Positions 16,263-23,685 of a stretch of 36,094 nt of DNA are shown piece after piece (the stretch's first letter is position 1; every line of letters begins with the position of its first letter). The stretch covers positions 1,365 through 37,458 of the forward strand of contig JAUJOK010000036.1 in NCBI GenBank assembly GCA_030447685.1. The letters are read 5' to 3'. The notes below the pieces were generated by a model, which was not told the origin of the DNA, did no database searches, and was given only the letters and a program-made list of their open reading frames with translations. Origin of the DNA: Armatimonadaceae bacterium. Lineage in GTDB: Bacteria; Armatimonadota; Armatimonadia; Armatimonadales; Armatimonadaceae. The translations under genes were made by a program, and so were the position numbers.

Positions 16263-17585
16263 ATGAGCAAAACGAAAAAGGCAGTTGTTTGGGGTTTGAC
16301 GTTAGTCCTGGCCGCTGTGATCGGCTTTGGGCTTGCCCTGGCGGTTAAAACGTTGCGTGGCACGCAGATGTCGGCCAGAGAGTGGTGGACGACGATTCGC
16401 GCCCCGCGTGAGCAGTTCCCCGGCAAAAGCCGTTTGAACGTTCTTTTGATCGGCAAGGACTACAACTATATCTGGCAAAAGAACTCCGTAAATTGGGGCA
16501 AGCTACACACCAAAGGCGCTCGCTCGGATACGCTTATCGTATTGTCGCTCGATCTCAATAAGGGAAGAGTTTCCGGCCTCTCCATTCCCCGCGATACCTA
16601 TGTCGAGTACGCGCAGGGCGTAATCGATGAGCCTTTGCCCAGACGCGGCAAGATCAATTCCGCCTATGCCTGGGGCGACGCGCCGCTGGCGATGCAGACG
16701 GTCAGCAACCTGCTCAATGAACCGCTCGATTATTATATCGCCCTCAAGTCGGATGCGGTAAAAACTCTGGTGGATCGTTTAGGGGGGGTAGAGGTGGAGG
16801 CGCTGGACCGAATGAAGTACGACGACAACGGTGCGCGTCTTCATATCGACCTGCCCGCCGGACGGCAAACGATCAACGGCGAGCAGGCAGTCGAATTTAC
16901 GCGCTACCGCCAGCCCAACGCCGGAGAGCCGTCCTCCAAGGAGGACGGTGATGTGCGGCGCATAGCGCGTCAGCAGATGCTTTTGCGGGCGATGGTGAAG
17001 AAAGCCAAGCAGCCGAAGATGTTCTTCCAGGCCGATAAGTTGATCAATACCGCCCTGAGGTCCGTCGAGACAAACCTTTCCCGGCAGCAGATCTTCGCGC
17101 TGGCCGCGCTTTTCCGTGACCTTCAGCCGGAGCAGATGCAGACAGGCACGCTTGCGGGCAAGGACCGGCATCGGGGCGACAAATGGATTTTCGTGCCTGA
17201 TGAGGAAAAAGTGAAGGCGCAGGTGGATTGGCTGCTGCGCGGCGACGAGACCGCCGCCTATCGTTTGACCGTGGTCACGGTAAAGAACGGCACCGAGGTT
17301 TCGGGGGCGGCCCGCGAGGTCGCCGACCTGCTTCGCAACCAGGGCTTCGATGCCAAAAGCGCCGGGAATGCCCGGCAGGCGGCGGCCCGCGAGGTGGCGC
17401 AGACGCAGATTCAGTACGGACAGGCGGCGGTTGCGCCGCGCGCCGAGCGGATCGCTGCGCTGCTGGGCCTCAGTGGTGTCAAGCCGAGCAAACTGCCCAA
17501 GGAAGATCTGGAGGGGGCGGATGTTACTGTCGTCCTGGGCAGGGATGTCGCCCCCAACTTCGCCCCGAGGAGTGCCCGACGATGA
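16263..17585 (+). CDS. LCP (LytR-CpsA-Psr) family protein with LytR C-terminal domain
   Basis: A 440-residue membrane-anchored enzyme. One N-terminal helix (AVVWGLTLVLAAVIGFGLAL) anchors it and the rest is outside the cytoplasm. The LCP phosphotransferase core is clear: LNVLLIGKD, ARSDTLIVLSLD, SGLSIPRDTYVEY, KINSAYAWGD, LVDRLGGVEVE and the Arg-rich FTRYR with DVRRIARQQMLLRA. These Arg and Asp residues bind the polyprenyl pyrophosphate. LCP proteins attach glycopolymers to peptidoglycan. About residues 340-430 form a LytR_C domain (LTVVTVKNGTEVSGAAREVA). Its stop overlaps the start of an adenylate-kinase-like gene by four bases. Confidence 0.9.
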   Translation: MSKTKKAVVWGLTLVLAAVIGFGLALAVKTLRGTQMSAREWWTTIRAPREQFPGKSRLNVLLIGKDYNYIWQKNSVNWGKLHTKGARSDTLIVLSLDLNKGRVSGLSIPRDTYVEYAQGVIDEPLPRRGKINSAYAWGDAPLAMQTVSNLLNEPLDYYIALKSDAVKTLVDRLGGVEVEALDRMKYDDNGARLHIDLPAGRQTINGEQAVEFTRYRQPNAGEPSSKEDGDVRRIARQQMLLRAMVKKAKQPKMFFQADKLINTALRSVETNLSRQQIFALAALFRDLQPEQMQTGTLAGKDRHRGDKWIFVPDEEKVKAQVDWLLRGDETAAYRLTVVTVKNGTEVSGAAREVADLLRNQGFDAKSAGNARQAAAREVAQTQIQYGQAAVAPRAERIAALLGLSGVKPSKLPKEDLEGADVTVVLGRDVAPNFAPRSARR

Positions 17586-18223
17586 TTGCTGTCGCCGAAA
17601 ACGTGAGCCTGGTGGAGACGCCCGCCCCGCCCCGCCGCTACCGCGCCATGCTTCTTTTTGGAGCGCCCGGCTCGGGTAAGGGAACCATGGGCAAAGCGCT
17701 GGGCGCGATACCCGGCTTTTACCACTGCGCCTGTGGTGAGGTGTTCCGCAACCTGGACCTGTCTTCGGAACTGGGCCGGGAATTTCTGAAGTATTCGTCG
17801 CAGGGCCTGCTCGTGCCGGATGACATCACCATCTCTCTGTGGAAAGAGGCCATCGACGGTATGGTCGCGGCGCGTCGCTTTGTCCCGGATCACGACCTGC
17901 TGGTGCTGGACGGCATTCCGCGCGATGAGGCGCAGGCGTATATGATGGATGAATACATTACGGTGGAGCGTGTATTCCATCTGCACTGCTCCAACACCGA
18001 GAAGATGGCCGAACGCCTGAAGCGCCGCGCCCTGAAGGAAAACCGGCTGGATGACGCCTCTGACGAGGTGATCCACCGCCGCTGGAAGATTTACGAAGAA
18101 GAATCGCGCCCGGTTTTGGAGCACTACGGCTCAGACAAGGTCGAACTCGTGGACGCTCTCGGCTCGCCGGTGCAGGTGCTGCACGACCTGCTGGGCCGCC
18201 TGCTCGTCGCCCGGCTCGCCTGA
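17582..18223 (+). CDS. Adenylate kinase-like nucleoside monophosphate kinase
   Basis: A 213-residue P-loop kinase. The glycine loop GAPGSGKGT occupies 27-35, after a 20-residue extension. GEVFRNLDLSSELGREFLKY is the NMP-binding segment and VLDGIPRDEAQAYMMDEY is the conserved G-x-P-R segment. RLKRRALKENRLDDASDEVI holds the LID Arg pair, with a short LID lacking the zinc Cys cluster. It would transfer phosphate from ATP to a nucleoside monophosphate, probably AMP. Several usual Adk residues differ (MGKALG after the P-loop), so it is perhaps a paralogue rather than the housekeeping enzyme. The ATG at 17582 overlaps the stop of the LCP gene, showing translational coupling. Confidence 0.8.
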   Translation: MIAVAENVSLVETPAPPRRYRAMLLFGAPGSGKGTMGKALGAIPGFYHCACGEVFRNLDLSSELGREFLKYSSQGLLVPDDITISLWKEAIDGMVAARRFVPDHDLLVLDGIPRDEAQAYMMDEYITVERVFHLHCSNTEKMAERLKRRALKENRLDDASDEVIHRRWKIYEEESRPVLEHYGSDKVELVDALGSPVQVLHDLLGRLLVARLA

Positions 18224-18231
18224 CCACGCTC

Positions 18232-18993
18232 GTGCAGGAACGCATTCTCGAAACACTGCGGCGCATCGAAGCCGAGCAGAGTGTTCGGGTGTTGTATGCG
18301 GCGGAATCGGGCAGCCGCGCCTGGGGCTTCGCTTCCACAAACAGCGACTGGGATGTGCGCTTTGTTTACGTTCGCCCGCCGCGCGACTATCTGCGGGTCG
18401 CGCCGCCGCGCGATGTTATCGAACTGCCGATTGTTGACGACCTGGATGTGAGCGGCTGGGACCTTTTCAAGGCGCTGGGCCTTTTCCGCAAGTCCAACCC
18501 CCCGCTGCTGGAATGGCTGCACTCGCCCCTCATCTACCATGAACCCGGCGGCTTCGCTGCGCAGCTTCGCGCGCTTGCCGAGAAGCACTACTCGCCGCGC
18601 CGTTTGAGCTATCACTATCTGAGCCTGGCGCGCGGCAACTGGGAAAAGTACATCCACGGACGCGCCGAAGTGACCCACAAAAAATACCTGTACGTTCTGC
18701 GCCCGTTCCTGTGCATCCGCTGGATCGAACAACACGGCAATCCCCCTCCCACCTCCGTCTGGGACGCTCTGGAAGGCGTTGAACTGCCCGAAGCGGCACG
18801 GGAACGGCTGGTGGCGCTTCTGCAACGGAAGCAGCAATCCGAAGAGTTAGGCGCTGGCCCCGGCGACGCCGTTTTGAACGCCTTTATCGCCGAAGAGATC
18901 GCCCGTCTCACCACCGCCGTTCCCACCCTGCCGGACGCTGCCGTGCCGGAAGACGACCTGAATGCGCTTGCCTGGCGCGAGTTGGGCGTATAG
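18232..18993 (+). CDS. RlaP/YcgL-like nucleotidyltransferase (polymerase beta superfamily)
   Basis: A 253-residue protein of the DNA polymerase beta-like nucleotidyltransferase superfamily. The signature GSRAWGFASTNSDWDVRFVY (27-46) provides the GS loop and the two metal-binding Asp residues, Asp39 and Asp41. IVDDLDVSGWDLFKALGLFR and LSYHYLSLARGNWEKYI are typical of the RlaP (COG3541) family, some members of which sit beside RNA ligases in RNA-repair operons. It starts with GTG eight bases after the adenylate-kinase-like gene. No ligase is in the window. The activity on RNA is inferred from the family only. Confidence 0.82.
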   Translation: MQERILETLRRIEAEQSVRVLYAAESGSRAWGFASTNSDWDVRFVYVRPPRDYLRVAPPRDVIELPIVDDLDVSGWDLFKALGLFRKSNPPLLEWLHSPLIYHEPGGFAAQLRALAEKHYSPRRLSYHYLSLARGNWEKYIHGRAEVTHKKYLYVLRPFLCIRWIEQHGNPPPTSVWDALEGVELPEAARERLVALLQRKQQSEELGAGPGDAVLNAFIAEEIARLTTAVPTLPDAAVPEDDLNALAWRELGV

Positions 18994-19091
18994 TCTTTTC
19001 CCTCTGCTCTTGTTTGACGCGCGCGGCTTCCGGGTAACAATCTCGTCGGGAAGGGCGCGGCAGCCTGCAAACAAACGCTGCCGCGACGAAC

Positions 19092-19613
19092 ATGAGCGAC
19101 GCCCCGTTCCACGACATAGAATTTGCCCTCAAGTTCATCGCCTCCTCGATGGCTCCCGCCGTTATCTTTATCGCCGTCGGTCTGCTTCTGGCCGGGCTTC
19201 AGATGAAGTACACCGCGCTGATTACGGTGATGCGGCAACTGAACAGTGAGCGGCGGGACGAATGCGAGCGCCGCCTGCGGGACGGTCAGGGCGGCGGCGA
19301 GGAGGAGCAGCGCCTCGAATCCATCCGCGAGCAGATGAACAGCCTGCTGCGCCGCGCCTGGCTGATCCGCAGCTCCGTGCTGTGTTTGTACGGCAGCGTG
19401 CTTTTGTTTCTGCTGGCCTCTTTTGCGGTCGGCGCGGCGGCGCTGGGCGCGCAGGGCATGACCGTTCCGATTATCGCTCTTTTCGCCTCCGGGCTTGCCG
19501 CCGTGCTTCTGGGCATCGTCTTCGCCTACCGGGAGGCGCGTCTATCGTATGATGTGGTCGCCGCCGAGGTGCGCGACCTGGAGGAGGCAGGACAGGTGGA
19601 GGTGCCGCGATGA
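19092..19613 (+). CDS. DUF2721 family membrane protein (first copy)
   Basis: A 173-residue integral membrane protein. Helices are seen at about 17-35 (MAPAVIFIAVGLLLAGLQM), 95-115 (SVLCLYGSVLLFLLASFAVG) and 123-147 (VPIIALFASGLAAVLLGIVF). Between the first two is a charged loop with the DUF2721 hallmark QMNSLLRRAWLIRSSV. No function is established. The stop overlaps the start of a paralogue, so they are a tandem pair. The upstream 98-base gap after the nucleotidyltransferase holds no clear signal. Confidence 0.8.
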   Translation: MSDAPFHDIEFALKFIASSMAPAVIFIAVGLLLAGLQMKYTALITVMRQLNSERRDECERRLRDGQGGGEEEQRLESIREQMNSLLRRAWLIRSSVLCLYGSVLLFLLASFAVGAAALGAQGMTVPIIALFASGLAAVLLGIVFAYREARLSYDVVAAEVRDLEEAGQVEVPR

Positions 19614-20074
19614 TGGGGCCGTTCATGCCCGAAGCCGACCCCGCGCTGGGCCGGGTGATCGAGGCGATTTTCGTTCCGCTGGCCCTGCTTGCCGCCTGCG
19701 CCTCGGTGGTATGGGGACTTCAGGACCGCTACAGTGCCGTGGTGGGAGCGATGCGCGGTCTTGCCAGAGAATACCGGACGCCGGACCGGGAAACGCGGCC
19801 CGCCGTTCTGCACGAACTGCGCGTCCTGCTGCGCCGCGCGCGCCTCATCCGAACCGCCGTTATGGGTTTTTACCTGACCATGCTGCTTCAGGTGGCGTCC
19901 TCGGCCTGGATCGGCTTGATTTACGTCCGTGTCGCACGCTCGCCCCTGCCCGCCGTGCTCTTGTTCGAGGCGGGCCTGGCCGCTCTCTTTGCCGCCGTCG
20001 CCATGACGTTCGTTGATACGGTGCTTTCCTATCGCGTCGCCGAGGAAGAGGCCCGCGACGCCGGGCTGTGCTGA
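19610..20074 (+). CDS. DUF2721 family membrane protein (second copy)
   Basis: A 154-residue paralogue of the preceding protein. It has the same three-helix layout (AIFVPLALLAACASVVWGL, LTMLLQVASSAWIGLIYV, LFEAGLAALFAAVAMTFV) and the matching core LRVLLRRARLIRTAVMGFYL. It overlaps the first copy by four bases (ATGA); a second ATG three bases further is equally possible. The two copies could form a hetero-oligomer in the membrane, which is inference from their pairing. Confidence 0.8.
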   Translation: MMGPFMPEADPALGRVIEAIFVPLALLAACASVVWGLQDRYSAVVGAMRGLAREYRTPDRETRPAVLHELRVLLRRARLIRTAVMGFYLTMLLQVASSAWIGLIYVRVARSPLPAVLLFEAGLAALFAAVAMTFVDTVLSYRVAEEEARDAGLC

Positions 20075-20091
20075 GCCAGCGCCCGCAGGGG

Positions 20092-20097
20092 TATACT
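20092..20097 (+). promoter_or_regulatory. Candidate -10 box upstream of the macrodomain gene
   Basis: TATACT lies 17 bases before the ATG at 20115, which would give a very short leader. No clear -35 box is seen at the expected distance. Confidence 0.33.
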
Positions 20098-20114
20098 TTC
20101 TTACCGTTAACGCT

Positions 20115-20708
20115 ATGTCTTCTTCTGAACCGCGCTTTGAAACAATTTTGCCGTCGGGACATCGCCTGTCCCTGCGCCAGGCCGACCTTACCGACGAGGA
20201 CGTGGACGCCATCGTCAACGCCGCCAATACCGGTCTGGCGCACGGCGGCGGGGTCGCGGGCGCTATCCTGCGAAAAGGCGGGCAGATAATCCAGGACGAA
20301 AGCGACCGCGTCGGACGTGTCCCGACCGGCAGCGCGGCTATTACCGGCGCGGGAAAGCTGCGGGCGCGCTTCGTCATCCATGCTGTCGGCCCGGTCTGGC
20401 GGGGGCAGACGCCGGAGGAAAGCGACCGCCTGCTGGCATCGGCGACCACGGCGGCTCTGGAGATTGCCCGCGAGCGCGATCTCGAAAGCATCGCCTTTCC
20501 GGCTATCTCATCCGGCATCTTCGGCTTTCCCAAAGACCGCTGCGCCGAGGTCATGGTCGAGGCTGTAACCGCCTGGGCCGCCGCCCACCCGGACGACAAC
20601 CCGCGCGACCTGCGCTTCACGATCATTGACGACATCACGGTGAATGTCTTTGAGGGAGTCCTCCTAACCCCCCGGCCCCCTTCCCTCCGAGGGAAGGGGG
20701 AGCTATAG
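20115..20708 (+). CDS. Macrodomain protein (ADP-ribose-related hydrolase)
   Basis: A 197-residue macrodomain. DAIVNAANTGLAHGGGVAGA (31-50) is the ADP-ribose-binding Asn/Gly loop, GSAAITGAGKL and FVIHAVGPVWRG follow, and IAFPAISSGIFGFPKD is the phosphate loop. Such proteins bind or hydrolyse ADP-ribose derivatives, including ADP-ribosyl bonds and O-acetyl-ADP-ribose, in the cytoplasm. The ATG at 20115 fits the domain start. The last 15 residues (183-197, LLTPRPPSLRGKGEL) are encoded by the left inverted repeat of the adjoining cassette, directly followed by the stop. The native C-terminus thus seems to have been replaced, though the domain itself is complete. Confidence 0.9.
   Translation: MSSSEPRFETILPSGHRLSLRQADLTDEDVDAIVNAANTGLAHGGGVAGAILRKGGQIIQDESDRVGRVPTGSAAITGAGKLRARFVIHAVGPVWRGQTPEESDRLLASATTAALEIARERDLESIAFPAISSGIFGFPKDRCAEVMVEAVTAWAAAHPDDNPRDLRFTIIDDITVNVFEGVLLTPRPPSLRGKGEL
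20661..20705. repeat. Left 45-bp inverted repeat of the DUF559 cassette
   Basis: It begins CTCCTAACCCCCCGGCCCCC and contains an inner palindrome CCCCCTTCCCTC/GAGGGAAGGGGG. All 45 bases are the exact reverse complement of 21177-21221. It lies inside the coding end of the macrodomain gene. Confidence 0.9.
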
Positions 20709-20753
20709 GCGCAGGCGGTTTCTGCTTCGCATAAAGTCAACCGGGGAATCACC

Positions 20754-21164
20754 ATGGATAAGTCGTTCATCGTTACAGGGCATCATGCGGTCGAGAAGAA
20801 GGAGCGGGCGCATCAGTTTCGGCGGGAGATGACGCCCACGGAGACGCTTTTGTGGCAGCATTTGCGCCGGAACCAGCTTGCGGGACTGCACTTCCGCCGC
20901 CAGCAGGTGATTGACGGCTTTATTGCCGATTTCTACTGCCATAAAGCAGGATTGGTTATTGAGGTGGATGGTGCTGTTCATGAGCACCGTGTGGATTACG
21001 ACACAGAGCGCGACCAAATCATCAGTGCTCGTGGACTGACTATTGTACGTATTCCTAACGAACGCATTCATAACGATATAGCGGCGGTTCTTACCGAGAT
21101 AGGGACAGCCGCGCAGAGCCTTCTACAGGCACACTCTACAGAACCAGCTTTGGATAAACCCTGA
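20754..21164 (+). CDS. DUF559 (Vsr-like endonuclease fold) protein
   Basis: A 136-residue protein with the full DUF559 pattern: FRREMTPTETLLWQHLRRNQ, LHFRRQQVIDGFIADFYC, GLVIEVDGAVHEHRVDYDTE and GLTIVRIPNERIHND. The Asp59-Phe, Glu70-Val-Asp72-Gly and the Arg-Gln before them match the catalytic layout of very-short-patch repair and PD-(D/E)XK nucleases. A DNA nick or cut is therefore likely but unproven. The start has GGGGAA upstream. It is the only gene between the two 45-bp inverted repeats. Many DUF559 genes sit alone between unrelated genes, as here. Confidence 0.88.
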   Translation: MDKSFIVTGHHAVEKKERAHQFRREMTPTETLLWQHLRRNQLAGLHFRRQQVIDGFIADFYCHKAGLVIEVDGAVHEHRVDYDTERDQIISARGLTIVRIPNERIHNDIAAVLTEIGTAAQSLLQAHSTEPALDKP

Positions 21165-21176
21165 AGCTACCGCCCT

Positions 21177-21221
21177 TAGCTCCCCCTTCCCTCGGAGGGA
21201 AGGGGGCCGGGGGGTTAGGAG
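21177..21221. repeat. Right 45-bp inverted repeat of the DUF559 cassette
   Basis: Exact reverse complement of 20661-20705. Its final bases AGGAG (21217-21221) stand five bases before the ATG at 21227 and serve as the ribosome-binding site of the oxygenase gene. Confidence 0.9.
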
Positions 21222-21226
21222 AAACC

Positions 21227-21997
21227 ATGGAACTCAGCATAGAGCAGAAGCAGGTATTAGCCGACAGAGGCTATGTCAAACTACCCGGCGTCGTGCCGCC
21301 GGAAATGGTGAATCAGGCGCGGCGCGCGATAAACGCCTACCTCGGGCAGAACGGCATGGACCCGAACGAACTGACCAAATACCGGGCGCAGTCGTATTGC
21401 CCCGGCCTGGGCAAGGACCCCGTAATCACAGACTTATATAATGCCACCCCGATCAAATCTCTGGCCGAATCCGCCATTGGAGCCGGTAAGATCAAGCCAA
21501 TCGGCAGCGGGCAGATCGCGCTGCGTTTTCCGTCACTCGACCCGCCGCGCGAGCCGGGGCCGCACATTGATGGTATGTACTCGCCCACGAATGGCGTCAA
21601 GGAAGGAACCATTGCCAACTTCACCGCACTGGTTGGCGTGTTCCTGTCCGACCTGCCGGACCCTTATGCGGGCAATTTCACCGTCTGGCCGGGCACGCAC
21701 AAAATATACGAAGATTACTTCCGCGAAAAGGGGCCGCAGTCGCTGCTGGAGGGGATGCCGAAGGTCGAGATACCGCAGCCGGAGCAGTTCCTGGGCAGGG
21801 CAGGCGATGCGGCGCTGGTGCATTATCAGCTTGCGCATGGTATCGCCGGCAACGGCTCGCCCAACATCCGCTACGCCATCTTTTTCCGCCTGACCCATGT
21901 CGATCATGAGCAGTACCACTGGGAGTGCATGACCGACATCTGGAAAGAATGGGAAGGCATGCAGAACATCGTGCGCGAACCGGCAGGGGCGCGATGA
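21227..21997 (+). CDS. Phytanoyl-CoA dioxygenase (PhyH) family protein
   Basis: A 256-residue Fe(II)/2-oxoglutarate-dependent oxygenase of the PhyH family. The iron-binding facial triad is visible as His113-x-Asp115 (GPHIDGMY) and His204 (QLAHGIAGNG), and Arg215 in NIRYAIFFR is the likely 2-oxoglutarate-binding Arg. GNFTVWPGTHKIYEDYF is another typical segment. It would hydroxylate a small molecule in the cytoplasm; the substrate is unknown. The ribosome-binding site AGGAG comes from the inverted repeat of the preceding cassette. Its stop overlaps the start of the M20 peptidase gene (ATGA), so the pair may act in one degradative pathway. Confidence 0.88.
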   Translation: MELSIEQKQVLADRGYVKLPGVVPPEMVNQARRAINAYLGQNGMDPNELTKYRAQSYCPGLGKDPVITDLYNATPIKSLAESAIGAGKIKPIGSGQIALRFPSLDPPREPGPHIDGMYSPTNGVKEGTIANFTALVGVFLSDLPDPYAGNFTVWPGTHKIYEDYFREKGPQSLLEGMPKVEIPQPEQFLGRAGDAALVHYQLAHGIAGNGSPNIRYAIFFRLTHVDHEQYHWECMTDIWKEWEGMQNIVREPAGAR

Positions 21998-23385
21998 CGC
22001 TGGACGGCCTGGTAGAATCCGCGCTGCCCCGCGCGCTGGAGGAGCTGGGGCGGCTTGTCGCCGTGCCCAGTGTCGCCGCCAAGGGGGAGGATATGGAGCC
22101 GTGCGCCGGGCTGGTGGCCGATCTGCTGCGGGCGCACGGGCTGGAAGCGCATCTGGCGGCGACCGACGGCGGCCCGCCGGTGGTCTTCGCCGAAGACCGT
22201 AGCGCCGGGCCGGATGCGCCGACCGTCTTGTTCTACAATCACTACGACGTTCAGCCCGCCGAGCCGTATCACCTGTGGGACTCGCCGCCGTTCACGCTGG
22301 ACATACGCGACAACATCGCCTATGGGCGCGGCACGAGCGACGACAAAGGGCATATCGTCTGCCGCCTGATGGCCCTCGATGCGCTGCGCGCGGCGAACGG
22401 CGGCAGGCTTCCCGTTAATGTCAAGTTCCTGATCGAGGGTGAGGAGGAGATAAGCTCGGTTCATCTGCCCGCCTGGATGGAAGCAAATGCGAACATCCTG
22501 AACGCCGACGTGTGCGTGTGGGAGTTCGGCGGCGTGGACGATCAGGGGCACCCACAGATCATCTGCGGGCTGCGCGGCATCGCCTACTTCGAACTGCACG
22601 CCCGCACTATCGCCTACGATGCCCACTCCGGCGTCGGCGGGTCCCTTTTTCCCAACGCCGCCTGGCGTCTGGTGTGGGCGCTTGCCACGCTGAAGGATGA
22701 AAACGAGCGCATTCTGCTTCCGGGGCATTATGACACCGTGAAGCCCGCCACGGACGATGACATGGCGCTGCTCGCCGCCCTGCCGTCTGAAGAAGAGTGG
22801 CTGAAACGTGAGTTCGGGATCGGCCAGTTCCTCGGAGGCGCGACAGGTGTCGAATACCAGCGCCGCGCTGTCTTCGAGCCGACCTGCACGATCTGCGGGC
22901 TGGATTCCGGCTGGCAGGGCGAAGGCGCTAAAACCGTTCTGCCCGCCCGTGCAAGCGCCAAGCTGGACTTCCGCCTGGTTCCCGACCAGGACCCGGAGAC
23001 GGTGCGGCAATCGCTGCGCGCCCATCTGGACGCTCACGGCTTCACGGATATTGAAGTGCGTTACCTGGGCGGGCAGCGACCGGGCCGCGTGGACCCCCAC
23101 CACCCGATGGTATCTCTGTGCGCCGAAACCGCGCGTGAAGTGTACGGCAAGGAACCCGCGCTGATTCCGCTCGTCGGTGGGTCCGGGCCGATCCATCCGT
23201 TCGTCGCCGGTCTGCGCCAGCCGGTCGTCACCTGCGGCGTCGGCTACCCCGGCAGCCGCGCCCACGCGCCCAACGAAAACCTGCGCCTCAGCGATCTTCT
23301 GCTCGGTGCGAAGCACACGGCACGCTTCCTTGGGGCTTTGTCAGAAGGCCCCCCTGCCCCCTCGCAGGCGACGTTCGCCCAATAA
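21994..23385 (+). CDS. M20 family metallopeptidase/dipeptidase
   Basis: A 463-residue zinc hydrolase of the M20 family (ArgE/DapE/carnosinase-like). Metal ligands and catalytic residues are clear: His83 and Asp85 in NHYDVQP, Asp116 in GRGTSDDKGH and the Glu cluster at 148-152 in IEGEEEISS. YDAHSGVGGSLFPNA is the dimerisation-domain His, and RAHAPNENL is the final His-bearing segment. It removes an amino acid or acyl group from dipeptides or amides; the exact substrate is not evident. There is no signal peptide. The ATG at 21994 overlaps the oxygenase stop. The Pro-rich tail PPAPSQATFAQ runs up to a palindromic repeat downstream. Confidence 0.92.
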   Translation: MTLDGLVESALPRALEELGRLVAVPSVAAKGEDMEPCAGLVADLLRAHGLEAHLAATDGGPPVVFAEDRSAGPDAPTVLFYNHYDVQPAEPYHLWDSPPFTLDIRDNIAYGRGTSDDKGHIVCRLMALDALRAANGGRLPVNVKFLIEGEEEISSVHLPAWMEANANILNADVCVWEFGGVDDQGHPQIICGLRGIAYFELHARTIAYDAHSGVGGSLFPNAAWRLVWALATLKDENERILLPGHYDTVKPATDDDMALLAALPSEEEWLKREFGIGQFLGGATGVEYQRRAVFEPTCTICGLDSGWQGEGAKTVLPARASAKLDFRLVPDQDPETVRQSLRAHLDAHGFTDIEVRYLGGQRPGRVDPHHPMVSLCAETAREVYGKEPALIPLVGGSGPIHPFVAGLRQPVVTCGVGYPGSRAHAPNENLRLSDLLLGAKHTARFLGALSEGPPAPSQATFAQ

Positions 23386-23685
23386 TGGGGGTTTCCGATA
23401 CGGCCCCCACCCCCGGCCCCTCCCCCACGCTGTGGGAGAGGGGAGAAAGAAATGTGACGTGCCGCCAGTTTGCTGCCTTTACCCCCGGTCATCATGCCCC
23501 GTCTCTTCAACCTCGGTCAGCAGGTGGGAATCTTTCAGGTCTTCCGCGCCGGGCGGGGGCAGCTCTTCGGGTGGCGCGCCCGCCAGAAGCGTCTTGAGCA
23601 CCGGCGGCGCGGACTATATGGGGCCGTGTCTCTCTGAGGTTCTGGCGCAATAAGAGCATCCATAGGCAGGGGGCGGCACTGGCTT
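23386..23685. other. Convergent intergenic region, no convincing gene
   Basis: These 300 bases separate the M20 peptidase gene from the convergent ZIP-like gene. A solo palindromic repeat lies at 23402-23443. On the minus strand a 40-codon frame (23601-23479, GTG start) has protein-like composition (LKTLLAGAPPEELPPPGAED) but no ribosome-binding site, so it is not annotated as a gene. Confidence 0.5.
23402..23443. repeat. Solo palindromic repeat of the CCCCTCTCCC family
   Basis: CCCCTCCCCCAC (23417-23428) faces GTGGGAGAGGGG (23432-23443) with one mismatch, preceded by GGCCCCCACCCCCGGCCCC. This is the same type of unit as the hairpins of the 215-bp element at 2956-3170. It lies just after the peptidase gene and may also act as a terminator. 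Confidence 0.7.

Larger units (their letters stand above)
20661..21221. mobile_element. Palindrome-bounded cassette carrying a DUF559 gene (putative)
   Basis: A 561-bp unit with perfect 45-bp inverted repeats at both ends enclosing one gene for a DUF559 nuclease-like protein. There is no transposase and no obvious target-site duplication. Its left end lies in the last codons of the macrodomain gene, and its right end carries AGGAG, the ribosome-binding site of the next gene. Identity over 45 bases between the ends implies recent formation or active copy correction. Mobility is inference from this structure. Confidence 0.6.

Noticed and set aside
23479..23601. 40-codon minus-strand frame with protein-like composition (LKTLLAGAPPEELPPPGAED).
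   Set aside because: It begins with GTG without a ribosome-binding site, is preceded in frame by a stop, and has no recognised relative. It might be the end of another broken gene, but evidence is too weak.
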